From contig JAISAX010000461.1 in the NCBI GenBank assembly GCA_031266495.1, positions 1 to 7,860 on the forward strand: a DNA stretch of 7,860 bases, given 5' to 3'. Of this stretch, positions 1 to 4,779 are shown piece after piece. Made by a program: the position numbers and the translations under genes. Source of the DNA: Opitutaceae bacterium. GTDB taxonomy: Bacteria; Verrucomicrobiota; Verrucomicrobiae; Opitutales; Opitutaceae. The notes below the pieces were generated by a model. The model did no database searches, was not told the origin of the DNA, and saw only the letters and a list, made by a program, of their open reading frames with translations. The stretch's first letter is position 1. Each line of letters begins with the position of its first letter.

Positions 1-7
1 CCCCCCC
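1..7 (+). repeat. Poly-C run cut by the window edge
   Basis: At least seven C residues start the window and are followed by TCCTGTCC. The run lies 42 nt before the start codon of the sialidase-family gene, on its coding strand. Its true length cannot be seen. It resembles the longer C-tracts at 3155-3163, 3997-4010 and 7242-7254, which are also followed by TCCC on the C-rich strand. Confidence 0.5.
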
Positions 8-15
8 TCCTGTCC

Positions 16-48
16 AATCGAAAATCGAGAATCGAGAATCGAAAATCC
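16..48 (+). repeat. Heptamer tandem repeat before the sialidase gene
   Basis: Four complete 7-bp units of the form AATCGAR (AATCGAA, AATCGAG, AATCGAG, AATCGAA) and a partial fifth (AATCC) run head to tail up to the base before the last G ahead of the start codon. The repeat fills the place where a ribosome binding site would be, and no GGAG-like sequence is visible. It is AT-rich compared with the surrounding DNA. It may be a 5' untranslated spacer or a regulatory or slippage element; its function is unknown. Confidence 0.75.
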
Positions 49-49
49 G

Positions 50-1300
50 ATGACGTTCACCGAAGTCCACTACCAGGACCCCGCGACCCGCATCTACCTC
101 GGCAGCCCCGGCCTCGTGCGCCTGCCCGACGGCACGCTGCTCGCCACGCACGATTATTTCGGCCCCGGCAGCCCCGGCTCCACCTGCGGCGGCGGCTCGC
201 TCACCAGCCTTCACCGCTCCACCGACAACGGCCGCACCTGGCGCAACGTCTCCCACCTCGACAACATCTACTGGGCCACCCTCTTTCTCCACCGCGGCGC
301 CCTCTGGCTCCTCGGCTGCTCGCGCAGTTACGGCGCCATCACCCTCCGCCGCAGCGACGACGCCGGCAACACCTGGACCCGTCCCAAAGATGCCGCCACC
401 GGCCTCCTCTTTCCCGGCGGCCCCCGTGAGACCGGCCCCAATTACCACGGCGCCCCCGTCCCCGTGCTTGTCCATCAAGGGCGCATCTACCGGGCGTTCG
501 AGGATTGCACCCCCTGCGTCTGGGGACGCGGCTTCCAGTCGCTCGTCATCTCTGCGCCCGAAGACGCCGACCTGCTCGACGCCGCCAACTGGACGATGAG
601 CAACAAAATCCCCTTCGATCCCGCCTGGGCTCCCCGCGAACGCTGGGGGATTGCCACCAACCCCGGCTGGCTGGAGGGCAACTGCGTGGCCGCGCCCGAC
701 GGCTCTGTCTGGAACATCCTTCGCGTCAACGCCGAACCCATGCCCGACCAGGCCGCCCGCCTCCGTGTATCGGACAACGGAAGACACCTCGACTTCGATC
801 CCGTCACCGGTTTTTTCGACTTCCCCGGCGGCACCCACAAATTCACGATCCGCCGCGCCCCCCGCAGCGGCCTCTACCTCACGCTCTCCAATCCCGCCGC
901 CGGACGCATCCCTCTCGCCGACGGCACGCCCACCGACGTGCCTTTCCTCGGCGTCTCCCGCCGCAACGTCCTCACCCTCTGTTCCTCGCCCGATCTATGG
1001 AACTGGTCCGTATGCGCGACGCTCCTCACCGACGACCAGCCTCTCGACTCCGAAACCTCCTACAAAAAAACCGGTTTCCAATACATCGACTGGCACTTCG
1101 ACGGCGACGACATCATCTACCTCGCCCGGGTCGGCTACGATGGCGCGCCCAATTTTCACGACTCCAACCGCATCACCTTCCACCGCCTCTGGCACTACGC
1201 CGAGCGCCTGCGCCATCCCGTCCCCTTCAAAGCCACCCGCCCCACCCCCGCCACCACACGCCCTTCCGAAACCATCTCCCTCGTATTCGCCACCGCCTGA
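50..1300 (+). CDS. Sialidase-superfamily (BNR/Asp-box) protein, putative cytoplasmic exo-glycosidase
   Basis: A 416-residue protein of the six-bladed beta-propeller sialidase superfamily. Two well-formed Asp boxes (S-x-D-x-G-x-T-W) are seen: STDNGRTW at residues 57-64 and SDDAGNTW at 102-109. A weaker relative, SDNGRHL, lies near 241-247. The N-terminus, with YLGSPGLVRLPDGTLLATHDYF at about 16-37, is a typical first strand pair, and a conserved-looking WLEGN lies at 207-211, whose Glu209 could be catalytic. The C-terminal part has SNRITFHRL at 372-380. There is no signal peptide, so a cytoplasmic location is likely. The family includes sialidases and other exo-acting enzymes; sialic acid specificity is not shown here. 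The start at 50 is preferred because the fold begins at once, but the frame stays open to the window edge and no ribosome binding site is visible. The next gene follows after 37 nt, so the two are probably co-transcribed. Confidence 0.85.
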   Translation: MTFTEVHYQDPATRIYLGSPGLVRLPDGTLLATHDYFGPGSPGSTCGGGSLTSLHRSTDNGRTWRNVSHLDNIYWATLFLHRGALWLLGCSRSYGAITLRRSDDAGNTWTRPKDAATGLLFPGGPRETGPNYHGAPVPVLVHQGRIYRAFEDCTPCVWGRGFQSLVISAPEDADLLDAANWTMSNKIPFDPAWAPRERWGIATNPGWLEGNCVAAPDGSVWNILRVNAEPMPDQAARLRVSDNGRHLDFDPVTGFFDFPGGTHKFTIRRAPRSGLYLTLSNPAAGRIPLADGTPTDVPFLGVSRRNVLTLCSSPDLWNWSVCATLLTDDQPLDSETSYKKTGFQYIDWHFDGDDIIYLARVGYDGAPNFHDSNRITFHRLWHYAERLRHPVPFKATRPTPATTRPSETISLVFATA

Positions 1301-1337
1301 CAAACAAAAACCTGAAGGCTGAAACACCCTTTCACCC

Positions 1338-3233
1338 ATGACACCACTCCTCCGAACCCTCCTCATTTTATCCGCTTTTGCGGCTCTCCCTCTCGCCGCG
1401 ACCGCCGCCGCGCTCGCGCTTGACACCACACCCGGCGCCGACAACACCGCCGCCCTCCAGGCCGCCCTCAACCGCGCAGGCGACGCCTCCGACAAAAAAT
1501 CCGACGGGCTGCTCACCATCCCCCCCGGCGACTGGCACACCGGCACCCTGCGTATCCCGGGCAACATTACACTCGTCTTTGACCCCAAGGCCCGCCTCGT
1601 TCCCATCCCCGAAAAAATCACCGACGACAAAACCCTTCTCATCGTCACCGGCGACCGCGTGCGCATCGAAGGACTCCGCCACGATTTTGCCAGGAACGGA
1701 GCCACCGAAAAAACCACGCCCGTCCAGAAACTCATCTATGCCGACGGCGCGAGCGACCTCATCGTCACCGGAGCCCATGTGGAAAACAGCGACCCGCGCC
1801 AACTTCTCCCCCTCGCCGAGCGCGCCCGCAAAGGCCGCTTCCTCAACCCCGACGGCAGCAAAAAATACACCCACCTCGGCTCGTACAACAACCAGCGCCT
1901 CCTCGTCGCCGAAAACAGCCGCAACATCGTCCTGGAAAACTCCACCGGCCAACGCCTCCACGCCATGCTCGCCGCCATCAACTGCGCCAACGTCACCGCC
2001 CGCGGCAACCGCATGATCACCGGCAACAACCTGAGCAGCTTTTCAACGGGCACGGAAAACTTCCGCCACCACGACAACTGGTCGCGCGACGTGAAATATC
2101 AGGTCTCCTGGTTTGGCGGCTCCCCCGATCCCTCGCGCAAAGCCCCCGAAGTCCCCCTCGGCAGCGCTACAAAAACCTTCCGCGACATCAAACCCGGCGA
2201 CGCCAACTGGAACAAACACACCTCGGGATCGTTCGACGTTCTCATCCAGAACAACTACGCCGAATACGGCAACACCCTCGCCTGGGGCAACAAGGGCCGC
2301 CAGGTCGTCATCGACGGCAACATCGCCCGCTTCATCTCCGATTACGCCTACGGCACCGAAGGCGGCGAAAACATCGTTTTCTCCAACAACATCTCCATCA
2401 ACTCCACCGCCGGCGGCATCGTCTCCATGTACTGGGGCGAAAAACTCCTCATTACCGGCAACCAGATCATCGTCCGCCACGAACCCTGGTCCTCCGAATG
2501 GAGCTGGTGGGACACGCCCGCCAAATACCTCGGTCCCTTCATCCGCCTCCATCACGGCCCCGCCAACAAGGAAGACCGTTACGGAGCGGGCTCCGTTCAC
2601 ATCGACGGCAACCTCTTCGTCAGCGAACTCACCGAACGCTCCACCGCCATCACGATCCAGCGCGGACGCGACGTCACCATCAGCGGCAACAAGTTCATCA
2701 ACGGCCGTATCGACAAAGTGGATCAGGGACGCCTCACCATCATGCACAACGAGTTTGTCTCCCGCCTTCCCTGCGAGGACCTCATCGTCAACGTCAAGGG
2801 CCGCGCCGACACCGTGCTCATCAAAGACAACATCCTCCGCCGCGAAACCCCCATCGAAGCCGATGCCGACGACGCCGTTGCCGCCGAAACCCGAAAAGCC
2901 GCCGAAGCCCAGGCCATCCCGTATCTCCTTTTCACGGACGAAGACGACAAAGCCAAGGCCACCGGCACCGAAACCGCCACGGTTGTCAAAGGCCACAGCC
3001 CCGCCATCGTTTTCGCGCCCGGCAACACCCTCTTCGGCCTCGTGCAAGGCAACTTCATCTACGGCTGGAAAGACGCGCTCTCCGTGCAACCGGCAAAAAA
3101 CAACCGCGCCCCGCTCACGCTCGTCGTGACAGGCAACACCACCGACGGCACCCTCCCCCCCCCTCCCGCCGCCGTCTCCGGTGTGAAAATCGAAAACAAC
3201 ACCAGGCTCTCATCCGGCCTGATGCCCCGATAA
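1338..3233 (+). CDS. Secreted right-handed parallel beta-helix protein, pectate-lyase-like
   Basis: A 631-residue exported protein. Residues 1-27 form a signal peptide (hydrophobic core LLILSAFAALPLA, likely cleavage after ALA27). The mature start, with TPGADNTAALQAALN at 31-45, is the usual opening of pectin-lyase-fold proteins (Pectate_lyase_3, GH28 and relatives). It is followed by IPPGDWHTGTL at 61-71. Many parallel beta-helix turns follow, seen as recurring hydrophobic strands ending in an Asn turn: ITGNN (227-231), IQNNY (303-307), IDGNI (325-329), FSNNI (348-352), ITGNQ (372-376), IDGNL (422-426), ISGNK (448-452) and VTGNT (597-601). An aromatic and His-rich segment, FRHHDNWSRDV near 242-252, and WSSEWSWWD at 384-392 may line the substrate groove. 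Family knowledge suggests a polysaccharide lyase or hydrolase, but no catalytic set could be assigned. A weak GAAGG lies 19 nt before the ATG, too far for a normal binding site. A C9 run lies in codons 606-609. Confidence 0.85.
   Translation: MTPLLRTLLILSAFAALPLAATAAALALDTTPGADNTAALQAALNRAGDASDKKSDGLLTIPPGDWHTGTLRIPGNITLVFDPKARLVPIPEKITDDKTLLIVTGDRVRIEGLRHDFARNGATEKTTPVQKLIYADGASDLIVTGAHVENSDPRQLLPLAERARKGRFLNPDGSKKYTHLGSYNNQRLLVAENSRNIVLENSTGQRLHAMLAAINCANVTARGNRMITGNNLSSFSTGTENFRHHDNWSRDVKYQVSWFGGSPDPSRKAPEVPLGSATKTFRDIKPGDANWNKHTSGSFDVLIQNNYAEYGNTLAWGNKGRQVVIDGNIARFISDYAYGTEGGENIVFSNNISINSTAGGIVSMYWGEKLLITGNQIIVRHEPWSSEWSWWDTPAKYLGPFIRLHHGPANKEDRYGAGSVHIDGNLFVSELTERSTAITIQRGRDVTISGNKFINGRIDKVDQGRLTIMHNEFVSRLPCEDLIVNVKGRADTVLIKDNILRRETPIEADADDAVAAETRKAAEAQAIPYLLFTDEDDKAKATGTETATVVKGHSPAIVFAPGNTLFGLVQGNFIYGWKDALSVQPAKNNRAPLTLVVTGNTTDGTLPPPPAAVSGVKIENNTRLSSGLMPR
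3155..3163 (+). repeat. C9 homopolymer inside the beta-helix gene
   Basis: Nine C residues, bounded by T on both sides (CCCT before, TCCCG after), encode part of the PPPP at residues 607-610. The flanks match those of the C13 and C14 tracts elsewhere in the window. One added C would move the ribosome into a frame that stays open through the REP-like hairpins to 3421. One lost C would bring a TGA at 3184-3186. The product's C-terminus is therefore exposed to slippage. Whether length varies in nature is not known. Confidence 0.7.
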
Positions 3234-3262
3234 GGGAAGTTTTCTGGAAACAACGGCACTGG

Positions 3263-3365
3263 CACGGAAGCCTGTGGCGCGGGCGTCCCGCCCGCAATGT
3301 GAAGTGGCACGGGCTTCCAGCCCGTGAGCGTTGCCTCTCCGCGTGGCACGGGCTTTCAGCCCGTG
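3263..3365 (+). repeat. REP-like hairpin cluster, three units plus a decayed one
   Basis: Three GC-rich hairpins stand about 30-40 bp apart, each preceded by GTGG. The first pairs GCGGGCG (3279-3285) with CGCCCGC (3289-3295) around TCC. The second pairs CACGGGCT (3308-3315) with AGCCCGTG (3319-3326) around TCC. The third pairs the same arms at 3347-3354 and 3358-3365 around TTC. A decayed unit, GCACGG/GCCTGTG, lies at 3262-3276. Stems of 7-8 bp with 3-base loops and a shared head are typical of repetitive extragenic palindromes. Translation gives repeating strings such as TGFQPV or GLEARA, which are not true proteins. Confidence 0.85.
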
Positions 3366-3468
3366 GACGGATCGGCAGTAAAGCGCCGCCTCCCTGCTCA
3401 CCTTCGTGTCATTCACTGTAAACAACTGTCATTCTCTCAAACAAATGATCTTGTCTGGAGGCAAAGGG

Positions 3469-3504
3469 CGACGCTGCGCGTCGTCCACGGGCTGGAAGCC
3501 CGTG
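3469..3504 (-). repeat. REP-like hairpin pair, inverted relative to the first cluster
   Basis: Two hairpins lie next to each other. CGACGC (3469-3474) pairs with GCGTCG (3478-3483) around TGC. CACGGGCT (3486-3493) pairs with AGCCCGTG (3497-3504) around GGA. The second unit is the exact reverse complement of the hairpin at 3308-3326, so it sits in the opposite orientation. Paired opposite units around a spacer are typical of bacterial interspersed mosaic elements, which REP-associated tyrosine transposases mobilise in other bacteria. No such transposase lies in this window. Confidence 0.8.
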
Positions 3505-3520
3505 CCTCTTCATGGCCGTC

Positions 3521-3554
3521 CGCGTAACTTCAGTTACATAACTGATGTTATGCG
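3521..3554. repeat. 34-bp nested palindrome, dif-like core
   Basis: The whole 34 bp is an imperfect palindrome: outer CGC/GCG, then TAACTTCAGTTA (3525-3536) facing TAACTGATGTTA (3539-3550) around CA, with two mismatched pairs. Each half is itself a palindrome: GTAAC-ttca-GTTAC at 3524-3537 and CATAAC-tgat-GTTATG at 3537-3552. It is AT-rich inside GC-rich DNA. On the - strand the right part reads as an 11-6-11 layout: GCATCGCATAA (3558-3548), spacer CATCAG, TTATGTAACTG (3541-3531). The inner CGCATAA and TTATGT match the inner parts of the E. coli dif arms. It could be an operator, a Xer recombination site, a cruciform or the tip of a small mobile element; none is proven. Confidence 0.6.
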
Positions 3555-3578
3555 ATGCCTCACGTAAGCAACTATCTT

Positions 3579-3655
3579 GAAAGGGAAATGGTAGTGAGAA
3601 GGGAGAGAGAAAGAAAGAGGGGAAAGCAGAGGCTAAGGGCAGAGCGGAGGGGAGC
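3579..3655 (+). other. Polypurine tract
   Basis: Sixty-eight of 77 bases are A or G, including an uninterrupted 31-nt purine run at 3596-3626 built from GA, GAAA and GGG blocks. Nothing suggests a protein here on either strand: translation gives strings of Arg, Glu and Gly on + and Ser, Leu and Phe on -. Polypurine-polypyrimidine tracts can form triplex DNA or mark an old repeat. No known RNA gene was recognised in it. Confidence 0.6.
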
Positions 3656-3686
3656 TAGCCCGGAGAAGAGACCGGAGGGGAACCGA

Positions 3687-3989
3687 TCAGGAGGACGGCA
3701 GGTCAGCAGAGTGTGCCGGACGCAGCAAGGAGTTAAGGAATGTGAGAAGTTTTCTGGCATTGGCGGCGAGGCAGATTTTGACGGGTTTGTCCGTGCGCAG
3801 GTAATAATAAACGGAATACGGGTGCGCGTATCCCCCAGCCGCCGGAAAAATCACTGCGGCCAACCAGTTCGGTCCCGGAAATTTTTTCGACAAAACCTCC
3901 GATGCTGACGGGCGCGGTTCCGTTGTGATCAAGCGGTCCCGTGATGGGTTGAATGACGGCGCCCGCGTCCACCAGCAACAGCGAGGCGG
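3687..3989 (-). pseudogene. Frameshifted remnant of an unidentified gene
   Basis: Two adjoining - strand frames look coding, with C or G frequent at third codon positions. The first, from about 3989 to 3832, reads LLLVDAGAVIQPITG, then SIGGFVEKISGTELVG and RSDFSGGW. The second, from about 3836 to 3687, reads GYAHPYSVYYYLRTDKPVK and then ICLAANARKLLTFLNSLL. Removing one base from the G5 run (C5 at 3832-3836 on +) joins them into one continuous reading of about 100 residues ending at the stop at 3687. There is no ATG or ribosome binding site, and the region directly follows the G14 run and the pseudopilin stop, so the 5' part appears lost. The family was not recognised. Alternatives are a chance open frame, or a sequencing error plus an unusual start. 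Confidence 0.45.
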
Positions 3990-3996
3990 ACGGGGA

Positions 3997-4010
3997 GGGG
4001 GGGGGGGGGG
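3997..4010 (-). repeat. C14 homopolymer after the pseudopilin gene
   Basis: Fourteen G on the + strand (C14 on -), bounded on the - strand by CCTGTCCT before and TCCCCG after. The tract begins 8 nt beyond the pseudopilin stop codon and precedes the gene remnant. Its length makes it highly slippage-prone. It has no effect on the pseudopilin frame; it could act on transcript ends or mark the break point of the remnant. Confidence 0.75.
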
Positions 4011-4018
4011 AGGACAGG

Positions 4019-4762
4019 CTACCACCAGCGCCAGAGGCTGTTGCCCGCGTCTTTGTCGGAATCGGCAAGCTCCTCAACCGTGAGCGCTTTGACGTGCGCG
4101 TCGCAAAAAGCCATCAACGCCTTCGTTCCGTCGCGGCGGAAGTTGGGGGTGTCGGTATCGCCCAGGTGTTTTCCGCCGGTATCGTGAGGGCCCATCGTGT
4201 CGGTGTTTCGCTCAACGATTTCGCCCAGCAGAACGGTGGCGGAGGGGCGGGGCATGTCCGACAAACTCGATTTGGCATAAGGCCATGTGGTGGATGCCAG
4301 CTTGCCGTTCATCGCGATGGTTTTTTTCTCGCTTGAAAGCGTGCCCTTGTCCGCGCCGGGGATGTCGAAAACGGTGTCTGTCTTGAAACGAAACGAGCGA
4401 AGCTGACCGTCTTCCTTGCCGTTGAGAATTGGATACAGCCAGGGGCCGATGCGGGTCATCCATGTGCAGCGCGGCTCGGAGGAGTCTGAAGGAACCTCGT
4501 AATTCCAGGTGGCGGGGAGGTAGTCCTTGTTGTCGGTGGCAAACATGAGTTGCGCCGTGGCGAGTTGCCTGAGGTTGCTGGCGGCCTGGACGCCGCGGGC
4601 TTTTTTGCGAACGCTGGCAACCGTGGGGATGAGGATGGCGGCAAGGATGCCGATGATGGCAATCACCGTTAACAATTCCACCAGGGTGAACGCCGGGCGC
4701 GGGCGCGGGTACGGACGCGGGCGCGCGGGGAAAAACGGGCGTTTGGCCGGCCTCTTTCGCAT
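4019..4762 (-). CDS. Pseudopilin with prepilin-type N-terminus (type II secretion/type IV pilin-like)
   Basis: A 247-residue protein from the preferred start. A basic, Pro-rich leader (residues 1-24) ends in PRPA and is followed by FTLVELLTVIAIIGILAAI (25-43). This is the class III signal recognised by prepilin peptidase, with cleavage between Ala24 and Phe25, Glu at +5 of the mature chain, and Ala instead of the more usual Gly at -1. The hydrophobic segment, about 25-46, anchors it in the inner membrane until assembly. The globular part has SNLRQLATAQLMFATDNKDYLP at 62-83 and, near the C-terminus, ALMAFCDAHVKAL at 215-227, matching the F-x-D-x-H-V-K motif of the large verrucomicrobial/planctomycete pseudopilin family. 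The start at 4762 is chosen because AGGAG stands 8 nt before it. The upstream in-frame ATG at 4783, which overlaps the lyase stop as ATGA, has no binding site and would add MTTGVFT. It is the third gene of the apparent operon. Confidence 0.88.
   Translation of the reverse strand: MRKRPAKRPFFPARPRPYPRPRPAFTLVELLTVIAIIGILAAILIPTVASVRKKARGVQAASNLRQLATAQLMFATDNKDYLPATWNYEVPSDSSEPRCTWMTRIGPWLYPILNGKEDGQLRSFRFKTDTVFDIPGADKGTLSSEKKTIAMNGKLASTTWPYAKSSLSDMPRPSATVLLGEIVERNTDTMGPHDTGGKHLGDTDTPNFRRDGTKALMAFCDAHVKALTVEELADSDKDAGNSLWRWW
4695..4724 (-). repeat. Hexamer repeat encoding the Arg-Pro leader
   Basis: Five hexamers on + (GGGCGC, GGGCGC, GGGTAC, GGACGC, GGGCGC) lie inside the pseudopilin leader and encode alternating Arg-Pro or Tyr-Pro (PRPYPRPRP). 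The repeat sits just before the cleavage site. A change in unit number would lengthen or shorten the leader by whole Arg-Pro pairs without breaking the frame. Confidence 0.7.
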
Positions 4763-4770
4763 CGTGAAAA

Positions 4771-4775
4771 CTCCT
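4771..4775 (-). promoter_or_regulatory. Shine-Dalgarno site deciding the pseudopilin start
   Basis: AGGAG on the - strand stands 8 nt before the ATG at 4762, the normal distance. It lies between the two candidate ATG codons and just after the lyase stop codon. It is the only clear ribosome binding site in front of a gene in this window. Confidence 0.75.
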
Positions 4776-4779
4776 GTTG

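Larger units (their letters stand above)
3234..4018. other. Convergent intergenic region without an intact gene
   Basis: This 785-nt stretch separates the stop codons of two converging gene sets. In order it contains REP-like hairpins (3263-3365), a stretch of about 100 nt with lower GC and no recognisable element (3366-3468, apart from TGTCATTC twice at 3407 and 3427), two more hairpins (3469-3504), a nested palindrome (3521-3554), a purine-rich tract (3579-3655), a frameshifted - strand gene remnant (about 3687-3989) and a G14 run (3997-4010). No classical hairpin-plus-T-run terminator was found for either gene set. The REP-like hairpins directly after the + strand genes may serve as transcript ends or mRNA stabilisers. 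Confidence 0.7.

Noticed and set aside
505..1341. Long open frames overlapping the sialidase gene on the same strand in other phases (also 651-1322)
   Set aside because: Their translations are strings of Arg, Pro and Ser typical of shifted reading of GC-rich DNA, and the Asp-box frame is clearly the real one.
2043..3089. A 348-codon open frame antisense to the beta-helix gene
   Set aside because: The translation is Gly-, Val- and Asp-rich without domains, as expected for the complement of codons such as AAC, GGC and ATC. The + strand frame has a signal peptide and beta-helix turns.
3234..3262. Intrinsic terminator directly after the beta-helix gene
   Set aside because: Only a weak GTTT/AAAC pairing is present, with no GC-rich stem and no T-run.
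3263..3504. CRISPR array
   Set aside because: The repeated units are short palindromes of differing sequence at uneven distance and include an inverted copy. There are no equal-length spacers.
3238..3758. Shared 12-mer GAAGTTTTCTGG at about 3238 and 3748
   Set aside because: A match of this length is expected by chance about once or twice in a window of this size, and the flanks do not align.
3560..3760. Group II intron or structured RNA in the purine-rich stretch
   Set aside because: No domain V-like hairpin, GTGYG start or known RNA core could be found by eye.
3555..3908. Possible 117-residue + strand gene in the convergent gap
   Set aside because: It has no recognisable domain, runs through the polypurine tract as Arg/Glu/Gly repeats, and overlaps the better-supported - strand remnant.
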